Origin: Bacteroidota bacterium
GTDB lineage: Bacteria; Bacteroidota; Bacteroidia; J057; JADKCL01
Direction of reading: 5' to 3'
Length of the DNA stretch: 64,000 bases
Assembly (NCBI GenBank): GCA_016718825.1
Contig: JADKCL010000013.1
Span: 133,239 to 197,238, forward strand
Part shown: positions 54,840 to 63,879 of the stretch, piece by piece
Layout of the letters: the number at the start of each line of letters is the position of its first letter
Position numbering within the stretch: position 1 is the stretch's first letter
Program-made: the position numbers and the translations under genes
Notes under the pieces: generated by a model
What the model was told of the DNA's origin: nothing
Databases searched by the model: none
The model's input: only the letters and a program-made list of their open reading frames with translations

Positions 54840-55316
54840 ATGAAAATGGCACACTTCCCCCAATCAGACGATCAAATCCCGGCTATGAAATGGGCGGGAA
54901 TCCCAGAAATGCAATTGGAAGCGTTGGAAACAAGGCAAAGGCATCGAATCACAGCGCTTGAGGAAATGCTAGCGGCTGAGAAGCTGGAACTCGCTTCGAT
55001 CATCGCTGCAAGGTCTGGGAAGGCCCCATTCCAACAAGGAGCGCAGTTTGCTGTCCAACCTGCACCGCAGCACTATTCGACCGAGCTGACCTGGAAGGAC
55101 AAAATCCTCTTGGTCAAGGAAGCTGGCAAGCCGATCCACGGCAAGGAGATCGGGCCAGCGTTGCGACGCTTGCAGCCGCATGGCTTGAAATTCAGTGACC
55201 TTGACAATACGGTCTCGGTGCATCTCTCCAAGTTGGTGAGGGATGGGGCGCTTGTGAGGATCAAGGTGAAGGGGCGGTCTGGGTCGTTGTATGGGTTGCC
55301 AAGCACAAGGACTTAG
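54840..55316 (+). CDS. coiled-coil / winged-helix small protein, paralog 2
   Basis: The 158-residue protein repeats the architecture of the one at 37519: MKWAGIPEMQLEALETRQRH, RITALEEMLAAEKLELASII, then LTWKDKILLVKEAGKPIHGK, EIGPALRRL and VSVHLSKLVRDGALVRIKVK with GRSGSLYGL. The C-terminal domain looks like a HARE-HTH-type winged helix, a domain otherwise linked with restriction and chromatin proteins. It follows repeat array 4 and precedes the Eco57I-class gene by 500 bp. It is likely DNA binding. The family name is inferred by pattern. Confidence 0.78.
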   Translation: MKMAHFPQSDDQIPAMKWAGIPEMQLEALETRQRHRITALEEMLAAEKLELASIIAARSGKAPFQQGAQFAVQPAPQHYSTELTWKDKILLVKEAGKPIHGKEIGPALRRLQPHGLKFSDLDNTVSVHLSKLVRDGALVRIKVKGRSGSLYGLPSTRT

Positions 55317-55355
55317 GCTGAATAACTTTCGAAAACGTTCAATAGTAAACTCAAG

Positions 55356-55395
55356 CAGCGAAAATTGCTGAAAGTTTTTGACATGAGATGTCAAA
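55356..55395. promoter_or_regulatory. two small palindromes after winged-helix gene
   Basis: cagc/gctg at about 55356-55370 and tttgaca/tgtcaaa at 55377-55395 (7-bp arms, 5-nt spacer) lie between the winged-helix gene and the methyltransferase. These may be operators. Neither has a good T-tail. Confidence 0.3.
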
Positions 55396-55465
55396 CAGGC
55401 ATATCAACTTACAACGACTTCGGTGAATGGCTCTCTACGTTAAAACGAGTCTTTGGACATTAGAT

Positions 55466-55497
55466 TGGGGGTTTTTGTAAGGAAACTCTATCTTTGA
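55466..55497 (+). promoter_or_regulatory. candidate promoter for the methyltransferase-ATPase module
   Basis: TTG at 55466-55468 and TATCTTTG at 55490-55497 with a 21-nt spacer match the Bacteroidota promoter pattern. It would give a leader of about 310 nt before the chosen start at 55816. Confidence 0.45.
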
Positions 55498-55815
55498 GAA
55501 GATTCCTAAGGGTTTCGAATTGAATTATTGATTACTCAAGTGGTGCTAAGAAATCAGACATATCGCAGGGCGTCGGCCTCCAACACATGCTCGAAGCCGC
55601 CTGTTAGCTATGTTTTACAAGGCAAGATTGGGACCAAAGACATCGTTTTGCCTAAGCACTCCTTCTATTTCAGTGTCAAAAAAAGAGGAGGCTGCTATTT
55701 GTGGGATAGAATTTTGCGGAATAAGTTAGCATGCCAAGACGTTTTTGTTCGCATTGTAGAGGAGTCCCTGCCCTTTTTTTTTCTTGAAAACAGGTACGGA
55801 AAGGGAGGCTCTCCA

Positions 55816-57153
55816 ATGAGGGTACATGATGTTGAATTTCGGCGTAGCATCCAGAGAGCGCTAGAGGGGTTCAGGACAGGCACTGTTCGGGAAGCAGCCC
55901 TGTATCTTTTTAAGACACTTGCATATCCCACTTCCCGAACCACACAATTGGCTATACCCTCCTTTGTTGAGCTGCAAAAAACATTTGACAACCCCGAAGG
56001 TAAATTTGACTTGGTTGCAGGAAGAGTTGATGAATGGAGGTCAGTTGATTTCGTTTTTCAATTGACAAAAGAGGAGGTGTTGAATCAGCTGTCACTTTTC
56101 GAGGAAAAGAGGTTGGATCGACAATTAAATTCTAGTTATTTGTTCATCGTAATTGAGCTATCCAAGCAAGAATACACAAGAAAGGAAATTAGTGGAATTA
56201 CACGCGAGATCAATAGGCAATACAATATGCCTGTTATGGTGATCGCAAAATATGGTGACAATTTGACACTCTCCGTTATCAATAGACGGAAAAACAAAAA
56301 GGATCTCAGCAAGGATGTTCTCGAAAAGGTGACTTTGATCAAAGATATTTCTCTTAAAGGAGAACCCAAACGATCGCATATTGAAATTCTATACGATCTT
56401 TCGTTTTCACAGCTTTCAAGAAAAGGTAATATTCTCGGATTTGAACAATTGCAAGGTGCTTGGGAAAAAGTACTTGACACAAGAGAACTAAACAAACGGT
56501 TCTATCAAGATTTGTTCAATTGGTATGCTTGGGCTATTGATCATGTTAAATTCCCAATTGAATCATTTGCTAAAGGCGGCTTTGACCAGGATTCGAAAGA
56601 AGCTATTAGTGCGACAAGCTTGATCAGATTAATTACAAGAGTCATTTTCGTTTGGTTCCTGCGAGAAAAAAAGCTGGCAAATGAAGCATTGTTCAAGCGT
56701 GAAGAGCTAAAACAAATCATCCAAGGATTTGATGAATCTGATGATTCTAGCAACTATTACAACGCAATACTACAGAACCTTTTTTTTGCTGCACTTAACC
56801 AACTTCCTTTAGACCGGAAATTTGAGTCAGGCCTTCCAAGTACAACTTCGAGAATTAATGTGGGCAAAAATACGTGCTTCCGATTTAGGAGTCTTTTTTG
56901 CGAAGAAGAATCCAATCCGCTTAGATTATTCTCGGAGGTTCCATTTGTTAATGGAGGTCTGTTTGAGTGCCTAGACACGATTGGATTAGAAGGAAGTGGT
57001 CAGTTCATTGACGGTTTTTCTGAAGACCCCAGTGAAAGGGCAATCATTCCTGATTTTTTATTCTTCAGAGATGATCTTGATAAAGGCAAGGGGCAAGAAG
57101 TCGTTCTGGCATGGGAACTTCAGGCAAACATGATGGACTTTTTACCATTCTAG
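55816..57153 (+). CDS. Eco57I-class restriction-modification protein, N-terminal part (frameshifted)
   Basis: I choose the ATG at 55816 (MRVHDVEFRRSIQRALEGFR), preceded by AAGGGAGG at 7-nt spacing; an in-frame TTG at 55528 would add 96 unlikely residues. The N-terminal domain matches those of large Eco57I-class proteins: VREAALYLFKTLAYPTSRTT, then MPVMVIAKYGDNLTLSVINR, then DVLEKVTLIKDISL and WEKVLDTRELNKRFYQDLFN. The frame goes wrong at about 57110 and stops at 57153. The methyltransferase domain is in the next frame, so a single-base deletion at about 57100 is likely. Confidence 0.82.
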   Translation: MRVHDVEFRRSIQRALEGFRTGTVREAALYLFKTLAYPTSRTTQLAIPSFVELQKTFDNPEGKFDLVAGRVDEWRSVDFVFQLTKEEVLNQLSLFEEKRLDRQLNSSYLFIVIELSKQEYTRKEISGITREINRQYNMPVMVIAKYGDNLTLSVINRRKNKKDLSKDVLEKVTLIKDISLKGEPKRSHIEILYDLSFSQLSRKGNILGFEQLQGAWEKVLDTRELNKRFYQDLFNWYAWAIDHVKFPIESFAKGGFDQDSKEAISATSLIRLITRVIFVWFLREKKLANEALFKREELKQIIQGFDESDDSSNYYNAILQNLFFAALNQLPLDRKFESGLPSTTSRINVGKNTCFRFRSLFCEEESNPLRLFSEVPFVNGGLFECLDTIGLEGSGQFIDGFSEDPSERAIIPDFLFFRDDLDKGKGQEVVLAWELQANMMDFLPF

Positions 57154-59480
57154 ATAGATACAAATTTACAATTACTGAAAACACTCCAATAGAAGAGGAG
57201 GTTGCCTTAGACCCAGAGCTTCTTGGCCAAGTCTTTGAAAACCTTTTGGCAGCATACGTTGGTGAAACTAAGGAATCGGCACGAAAACAAGCAGGAACCT
57301 TCTATACCCCAAGGACGATTGTTGAAAAAATGGTAGATGATTGCCTCGTCCGTTTCTTGAAGAGGAAATTGGACGAGACAGGTGAAGGCGATCAGGAATG
57401 GTCGCTACGGCAATTAGTTCAATACTCAGAGAGTCAGGTGGATTTTACCAATGAACAAAAGGAATTGATTCTTCGATCAATTTCCGAATGCAAAATCCTT
57501 GACCCAGCTTGTGGTTCTGGTGCATTTTCAATAGGCATTCTCAACAAGCTTGTCCACATATTTACCAAGCTAGACAGCCAAAACGCGGTACTTAGCCGCC
57601 TGCAAGGACAAAAAAACAGAGAGAATATTGATGCATTGGACAAAGGACAAATTGAATATTCGCGAAAACTATTTTTGATCGAGAATTGCATTTTTGGCAT
57701 TGATAGGGAGCCTATTGCCGTTCAAATTGCAAGATTGCGAGTATTTATTACATTGCTGATTGATCAGCAAAGAAATGAAAACCCTAGTGAAAATTATGGA
57801 ATTCAATCGCTCCCAAATCTTGAAATGAAGTTTGTTGTGGCTAATACATTGGTGGATTTTAGACCTATCGGAAATCAATCCGTATTGGGTAAGTCCCAAA
57901 CCTTCAATTTGGAATGTGAAGATGACCTGGACATGCAATCGTTTGAACAAATGATTCAAGCCTATTTCTATGTGAAAGATCATAAAGAAAAGATACTGCT
58001 TCAGGATGCTATTCGCAAAATGCAATTGAAGCTTGCTGGGGAATTAGCAGAAGGTATGCAGGTTTCACCTAGCACCGTATCACATGACCCATTTGATGCA
58101 AAAAAAATAGCCAAAGGCTTCGAAGCTGGTATCATGTTTGGCCCAAAGCTTTCAGATGGCTTTGACATTATTATTGGGAACCCACCGTGGGGTGCGAGGC
58201 TGGATCCTGACGAGAAGAAGTATCTAAAGGCAAGGTATTCCAAAATCGATTCCTCCTCAGCAAATTCACTTGCCTACTTCATAGGTTGGTCGTTTGAACA
58301 CTATAAATGTTTGGTGTCTTTCGTTGTTTCTGACAACCTTCTTACTAAAGACTTCCCAAGAACTAGGGAATATATTCTTCCATTTATTTCAAATATCGAC
58401 TGGTATGAAAACACCGGGTTGCCAATTGATCAAAAGCCATTTCCTCACGTGAGCCATGATGTGTGCATTATCACAATGGAAAGAGAGGCAAGCAACACTT
58501 TACAGTATTCGAAAAATTTATTTGATGCTGTGGCTGGCAATCGAAATATGCGAAGTTCGGTTGCAAAGGGGCGAATGGCCAAGAAGGAGTTTGGATTTGT
58601 TTTCAATCTTCTAGCAGGAGATATTGACTTCGAAATCCTTGATCGAATTGAAAAGTTTCCAGAAATTGGGGCTTTCATGCAATGCCATGAGGGTGTACAT
58701 AGTGGTGCCATACGAGATGAAATTTTCCATCGACATAAGGTAAATGATGGGTGCAAGCCATTGTTCCTCGGGTCTGGCAGCGGTGACATCATCAACAATT
58801 TTCACAGCTCGCCTGACCTGTGGTTTGTTGATCTCACTGAGCAATCACTTTCTAAGCTAAAGAAAGGGCGAGGTTCTATTGGCCAAACGGAATGGTTGCT
58901 GCCCAAAATATATCTTACAAGGACTGGTGATCCTGTGAAGGGGTTTGTGGACTCGGATAATTATGCTTCCAACAACTTCTTCTCTTTGCAGCATCAAGAT
59001 TTGTCAAAAAACTCCATTGAATACCTCCAATATGTTTTACCTTTTGTGATTTCACCAATTGCGCAATATTTTTATCGAACATTTGCATCTCCGAGGCTTG
59101 GGAGTCGATTTGTGGAAACAAAGATTAATCATATACTTCGGTTTCATATTCCCAGAGATTGCAAGGAAAGAGAGGTCATCACTTGCATTGTTGGTCTCAT
59201 TATCAAACTGCGTAAAGAAAAACTGGATTCGCGTCTATTTGAAAGGGCGTTAAATGCGGTCATCTATGGCATTTATTTCCAAGAGGAACTGCAAAACGTT
59301 GGCGGATTGATTTTTCTGGATCTTCAAAGGGAGTTGGGAATGTCAAATCCAAAGGAAATGCCGACAATGGAAATTGTTGACCTTGGCAAACGGATTGCAA
59401 ATCCAAATCATCCCATAGCAATAAGTATGGCAAATTTGGACACCATAAAGCTTATTCGTAGGATTGAAGAAAGGAGTTAG
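57111..59480 (+). CDS. Eco57I-class adenine DNA methyltransferase part with specificity region
   Basis: This is the continuation of 55816-57153 after a frameshift; the ATG at 57111 is internal. It carries TENTPIEEEVALDPELLGQV, FYTPRTIVEKMVDD, the SAM motif KILDPACGSGAFSIGIL and catalytic motif IIIGNPPWGARL (NPPW), typical of N6-adenine methyltransferases of the gamma class. The C-terminal 400 residues resemble a TaqI-like target-recognition region. No clear PD-(D/E)xK nuclease motif was found by eye. The combined protein would be about 1220 residues, consistent with a type IIG or BREX/DISARM-like methylase. Confidence 0.85.
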   Translation: MGTSGKHDGLFTILDRYKFTITENTPIEEEVALDPELLGQVFENLLAAYVGETKESARKQAGTFYTPRTIVEKMVDDCLVRFLKRKLDETGEGDQEWSLRQLVQYSESQVDFTNEQKELILRSISECKILDPACGSGAFSIGILNKLVHIFTKLDSQNAVLSRLQGQKNRENIDALDKGQIEYSRKLFLIENCIFGIDREPIAVQIARLRVFITLLIDQQRNENPSENYGIQSLPNLEMKFVVANTLVDFRPIGNQSVLGKSQTFNLECEDDLDMQSFEQMIQAYFYVKDHKEKILLQDAIRKMQLKLAGELAEGMQVSPSTVSHDPFDAKKIAKGFEAGIMFGPKLSDGFDIIIGNPPWGARLDPDEKKYLKARYSKIDSSSANSLAYFIGWSFEHYKCLVSFVVSDNLLTKDFPRTREYILPFISNIDWYENTGLPIDQKPFPHVSHDVCIITMEREASNTLQYSKNLFDAVAGNRNMRSSVAKGRMAKKEFGFVFNLLAGDIDFEILDRIEKFPEIGAFMQCHEGVHSGAIRDEIFHRHKVNDGCKPLFLGSGSGDIINNFHSSPDLWFVDLTEQSLSKLKKGRGSIGQTEWLLPKIYLTRTGDPVKGFVDSDNYASNNFFSLQHQDLSKNSIEYLQYVLPFVISPIAQYFYRTFASPRLGSRFVETKINHILRFHIPRDCKEREVITCIVGLIIKLRKEKLDSRLFERALNAVIYGIYFQEELQNVGGLIFLDLQRELGMSNPKEMPTMEIVDLGKRIANPNHPIAISMANLDTIKLIRRIEERS

Positions 59481-59482
59481 TC

Positions 59483-61318
59483 ATGGCATGGATTACGAGC
59501 ATTGATTTGAAGAATTATCGCGCATTTACAAGCCTAGAGCAACCAATCAAGATTCCAAAGGGTCATCATGTTTTGATATATGGTGAAAATGGAAGTGGAA
59601 AAACGTCTATTTTTCATGCATTGGATCATATTCTACGAACCTCTTTCTCAAATGCGCGGTCGCAATTTCACCGGAATGTTTTCACTGATTCAGCTGAGCC
59701 TGCGATGATACAAATTGAGGTCTCGGATATTGTTGGTGCAAATAGAGTACAGGTATTTCAGGTTGCTGACGATCCTGATGCCTCTAATAATAGCATTCCT
59801 CTCCTTCAACGGGCAAGTAAAGTGCGAGGATTTTTGGACTACAAGAAAATATTGGTCGCGCATGCCCTTGGCCTAGACGATGGCGGAAGGCTTAATGTCT
59901 TTGATCTGCTTGTAAGATTCTTATTGTCAGATCACACTATAGCCATCGGCTCAAGCTCAACCACGGTGGGACTCTTGGATGAATATCGAAGGATTTCAGG
60001 CATTCTTCTTAGTAAACGGGCAGGATCGCATGATCATAATAGGGCTCTAGTGAACTTGGCTGACTGGAATTCTGCACTTATTCAACTACTCACAGACACA
60101 GCAAACATCGCCAATGGTTTTTTGCAAGGCCATTTTCGGAATAAGCTGCATTTGGATTTTTACATTACGCCAGCGAATGTATATAAGCCTGAAGGATGGT
60201 CAAAAAAGAAAATGAAGGAAGAAATTTATTTCAAAATTTCCTATGCGGATACAGAGATACAGGACTATCACTTATTCTTGAACGAGGCAAGGTTGTCTGC
60301 CTTTTCCATTTGCCTTTTTCTCGCTTCTATCAAAACATATCCAATTCATTCATCTGAGTTGCGAATTATCTACTTGGATGATGTATTTATTGGGATGGAC
60401 AATGGTAATCGAATTCCACTTATTGAAATTTTGAAAGACGAATTTCTTCACCAAGATATTACAAACCAGAAATTTCAGCTGTTTCTCTCAACATACGATC
60501 GGCAATGGTTCGAGTTAGCAAGGAACTGGTTTGAGGCAGAGAAGGTCAAAACTAAATGTATAGAGTTGTTTGTCGGCAATGATGACAGTGATCTCACAGC
60601 CCCTGACGTTGCGGTCTTAATCGATCCTTCGGATTCATACCTTTCGCGAGCAAGGAAACATTTTGTTGCCAAGGATTTTCCTGCTGCTGCGAATTATTTG
60701 AGAAAGGCTTGTGAAGAGCAAATTAAGAGGATTTTACCACGGCATCAGACATTGCACCACAATTTTGAAACGGGAGAGATTGAGAAAATTAAGAAACTTG
60801 AAATATTAATCAATAATTTCTTAGAGTTTATTGGCAGGAATGGATTGGATTTACAACCCTTCCAACATATAAAAACCTACAAGAAAATTGTATTCAATCC
60901 TCTTTCACATGATGATATTGAAGCACCCCACTATAAAAGGGAGCTGCTTCACGGATTTGTGTTGGTCGAAAACCTGTCAAAGGTTCGCGTCAAGGAGATT
61001 CTTGATGTACAAAAGAGCGCAAGTTGGCCGATGAAGTTAAGAATGACCTCATTTGACGGGACTTGGCAGCGCGACTACGAAATTGTGGTTTTGGAAAATC
61101 TCAGAATATTGCAGCAAGATGCTGAACCAATCAAACTCACTGTCGGTGATTGTGAACTTAGATTGCAAAGTTCAAAGCGAGTTTTTGGCTCACTGTACCT
61201 AGCATTTGATGAAATTTGGAAAGAATGTGGGTATCCAGATCAAGCGAATTATTCACAGTTTTTGCAACATATTCAATTTACTTCAAGCAAAAAATTGAAT
61301 GCCGGAATGGTTTTTTAG
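59483..61318 (+). CDS. RecF/SMC-like AAA ATPase with helical HEPN-like C-terminus
   Basis: The 611-residue protein begins 2 bp after the methylase stop, implying translational coupling. Walker A is GENGSGKTS (residues 34-42), the signature region is NEARLSAFSICLFLASI, and Walker B is LRIIYLDDVFIGMDNGNR. It lacks long coiled-coil arms. After about residue 390 a helical domain starts (YLSRARKHFVAKDFPAAANY, LRKACEEQIKRILPRHQTLH) with an R-x4-H spacing, and FNPLSHDDIEAPHYKRELLH follows. This resembles the HEPN-bearing C-termini of some defence ATPases such as PrrC/RloC. Whether it is an RNase is not shown. Confidence 0.82.
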   Translation: MAWITSIDLKNYRAFTSLEQPIKIPKGHHVLIYGENGSGKTSIFHALDHILRTSFSNARSQFHRNVFTDSAEPAMIQIEVSDIVGANRVQVFQVADDPDASNNSIPLLQRASKVRGFLDYKKILVAHALGLDDGGRLNVFDLLVRFLLSDHTIAIGSSSTTVGLLDEYRRISGILLSKRAGSHDHNRALVNLADWNSALIQLLTDTANIANGFLQGHFRNKLHLDFYITPANVYKPEGWSKKKMKEEIYFKISYADTEIQDYHLFLNEARLSAFSICLFLASIKTYPIHSSELRIIYLDDVFIGMDNGNRIPLIEILKDEFLHQDITNQKFQLFLSTYDRQWFELARNWFEAEKVKTKCIELFVGNDDSDLTAPDVAVLIDPSDSYLSRARKHFVAKDFPAAANYLRKACEEQIKRILPRHQTLHHNFETGEIEKIKKLEILINNFLEFIGRNGLDLQPFQHIKTYKKIVFNPLSHDDIEAPHYKRELLHGFVLVENLSKVRVKEILDVQKSASWPMKLRMTSFDGTWQRDYEIVVLENLRILQQDAEPIKLTVGDCELRLQSSKRVFGSLYLAFDEIWKECGYPDQANYSQFLQHIQFTSSKKLNAGMVF

Positions 61319-61741
61319 ACATATCGATTTATGAACCCAGGGATCAGTGGCAATTTGTTTGTAATTGGCATAGGCGTTACAGATAGCTGGAGGAAACAAC
61401 AATTTCACGATTTTTGCAATGCCGCGAGATATTACTTTGTCCAGTGTTTTTGTACTTCAACGTTTTCCAAACAATTACTCCTCTAGCTCTCAATGCAAAG
61501 ACCTCAACGAATCAATTCGTCATCAGTTTTCCTTATGTAGGAAGTAAAACGTGGTGGCAATCATGCTCCCCAACCTCTTTAATAGCGCCAAAAGGGCCGT
61601 TCCGGATGCCACACGTCTATTGCCTGTCTTTGTACTTTGCCTGCTACAAACGAACCACGTTCTCGGGAAATCAGCTTTGTGCCTTGTCAGCATTCGTCCA
61701 TATAGGCGCAAAACAGAATAGTCATCGAGGCTATTTCCCGC

Positions 61742-62143
61742 CTGAAATGGATCGGAATCGAGGAAAGATCGCTCAACGCATTAGAGGACGGGCAGCGAAT
61801 GCGCATCTAGGCGCTCGGGGAGTTGCTTGATGCCGAGGAGCAGGAATTGAGTTGGATTATCGCCGCAAGGTCGTCAAACCGTACCAAGGTCGGGAACCAT
61901 TACGGAACTGTACCTGTGCCCGTGGGTTACTCCGACAAGATGACTCGGAAGGATAAGATCATCCTCGCGGTCGCCGACGCCACCCGACCACTGCATGTAA
62001 GGGAGATAATCCCCATCTTGAAGTCTTGGGAATCAAAGGAGTGGTGTCAGGATATTGACAGCCTAATGTCGGTATTGCTATCGCAACTCGTAGGTGACGG
62101 AGCTCTCGTGCGCTCGAAGCGCAATGGGAAGTCGAGGATTTGA
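61742..62143 (+). pseudogene. coiled-coil / winged-helix paralog 3, nonsense-interrupted
   Basis: Reading from 61742, LKWIGIEERSLNALEDGQRM-RI is followed by a TAG at 61808-61810 where the paralogs have T, and then ALGELLDAEEQELSWIIAAR continues in the same frame. The winged-helix part (MTRKDKIILAVADATRPLHV, REIIPIL, LMSVLLSQLVGDGALVRSKR) is intact, but the C-terminus stops early (GKSRI). An expressed fragment could start downstream of the stop only from a weak TTG. No repeat array lies upstream. The interval 61319-61741 before it has no credible gene. Confidence 0.75.
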
Positions 62144-62372
62144 ATGTGTTGCCTGAGTGATGCAAACACTTCTTTTACCCTCATTATCTTTGCTTGACAT
62201 TCTTCATAATTGGGTTAGATAAACACTAAACAATATGGGCGTAGTGCTTCAAATTCTAGAGGATTTAGGGTATTCCTAAAAACCGTAGAAGTTTTTGGGG
62301 AAATTTTGTTCACAAAAAAATCTCCCCCAATCAAAAAAATGTGTGTATTTTTAGCACAAAACCAAAAGTGTC

Positions 62373-63386
62373 ATGTCAATAATACATTTCTTAAACGTGT
62401 TACAAGGAGACTGTAATATCATAGAACATAGTAATTCAGGACGTGTAACGGTCATTGATGTTTGCAATGCAGACAGTGACGATGTTTACGAAAATGCCGA
62501 GCTAAGAAGGGCGATTTATGAAGATGTAAGTGACAATACAACAGGGAATTATGGGCAGAAAAAATATCCTGAAAATCCGATACGTTATTTGGAGAAGCTT
62601 AAGATTGAGTCGATCTGGAGATTCATCGTTAGTCATCCAGATATGGATCATCTTGACGGAATTAGGGACTTATTCAACGATCTTACGGTATGCAACGTTT
62701 GGGACACTGCGAATACAAAGGAAATCCTGGAATTTGGCAATCGCAGCAGATTCAATAAGTATGATTGGGATTTTTACAAGGCCCTGAGGAGTGAAACTGC
62801 TGAAGGGTATCGTTTTTTCAAGCTATACGCCGATAAGAATAATCCAGGAAACTATTGGACAGAAGATTATCTTAAGATACTTTGCCCAACGAAAGACCTC
62901 GTAGGGAGAGCGAACAAAAATACTGGCGATTACAACGATTCTTCTTACGTAATTCTATTCACTCCACCCATTGGAAACACAGGTAATTTCTGGAAAATAC
63001 TCTTTTGTGGTGACAGCCATGATGATAGTTGGGAATATATATTGGCTAATTTCAAAAATGAAGTTTCTGACGTTGATGTCCTAATTGCCCCCCATCATGG
63101 TAGGGATTCTGACAGGAATTATGATTTTGTAAGAATTGTAAATCCAAGAATAACCCTTTTCGGAAATGCTAGCCGTAAGCATCTTGCTTATTCCAAATAC
63201 TCCTCACTAAAATTGACAAATAATCAAGCAGGAAGTATTGTTGTTAAATGCACTGATAGACTTTATTTTTACGTAAAAAATCAAAAATTTAGGGATGACT
63301 GGTGGCATGAGCGTGGATGGGGCACAGCGCCAGATGCAGATGCAAGACTGGGCGCATACTTCACCTTTTCATTACCTCCAAAGTAA
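62373..63386 (+). CDS. MBL-fold (ComEC/Rec2-like) metallo-hydrolase
   Basis: The 337-residue protein starts MSIIHFLNVLQGDCNIIEHS. Metal-site motifs visible are SHPDMDHLDG (H88, D92-H93), LFCGDSHDD and APHHGRDSD, the order found in ComEC-type metallo-beta-lactamase domains. There is no transmembrane segment, so it is a stand-alone cytoplasmic domain, unlike full ComEC. Proteins of this kind often sit next to a small membrane protein in defence-like loci, and one follows 7 bp downstream. The substrate is unknown. The region is AT-rich. Confidence 0.85.
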   Translation: MSIIHFLNVLQGDCNIIEHSNSGRVTVIDVCNADSDDVYENAELRRAIYEDVSDNTTGNYGQKKYPENPIRYLEKLKIESIWRFIVSHPDMDHLDGIRDLFNDLTVCNVWDTANTKEILEFGNRSRFNKYDWDFYKALRSETAEGYRFFKLYADKNNPGNYWTEDYLKILCPTKDLVGRANKNTGDYNDSSYVILFTPPIGNTGNFWKILFCGDSHDDSWEYILANFKNEVSDVDVLIAPHHGRDSDRNYDFVRIVNPRITLFGNASRKHLAYSKYSSLKLTNNQAGSIVVKCTDRLYFYVKNQKFRDDWWHERGWGTAPDADARLGAYFTFSLPPK

Positions 63387-63392
63387 TCAATT

Positions 63393-63879
63393 ATGAAAGA
63401 CCTACTAGAGAAAGTTTCATCGTACAACATATTCAACAATCTTCTACCCGGAGTTGTATTTGTAGCAGTTTCAAGTAAATTGACCGCCTTCAATTTTATC
63501 CACAAGATATTTTAGTTGGCTTCTCTATGTATTATTTTATCCGGTCTTATTATCCAGCAGAATTGGATCGCTTTTCATTGGCCCCTACTAAAGCTGGTGG
63601 GATTCATTCGGTTTGCAGAATATAAGGCATTTCTTCAGGCTTCAAGTTGATGGTAAAATGATGTCCTTCAGAGAGCTAATAATATGTACAGAACTATTAT
63701 TAGCATGTTCATAATGCTAGGCATTTTAAAATTGTATGAAACCTTTGGTGAAGTGGGCAATCCTGGAAGAATGGAAAACTGAAATTCTGATAACCAGTTT
63801 GCTGCTACTTTTTTTGTTTTCCTATCGAAAACAATCTAGATTTATTACAAAGAGAATTGAAGCTCATGAAGAAGGCTGA
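63393..63879 (+). pseudogene. broken small membrane protein partner of the MBL protein
   Basis: Begins MKDLLEKVSSYNIFNNLLPG and continues in changing frames: DILVGFSMYYFI, GLII, SRIGSLFIGP, PLLKLVGFIRFAEYKAFLQ, RANNMYRTIISMFIMLGILK and finally AILEEWKTEILITSLLLLFL with KQSRFITKRIEAHEEG. The intact protein would have about three or four membrane helices. At least four frame changes of both signs are needed, so poor sequence quality or true decay are both possible. Sequence beyond 63880 continues in AT-rich open frames without an identified start. Confidence 0.65.

Noticed and set aside
61414..61830. Rightward 138-aa frame before winged-helix paralog 3
   Set aside because: Composition is not protein-like, and its end overlaps the paralog in a different frame.
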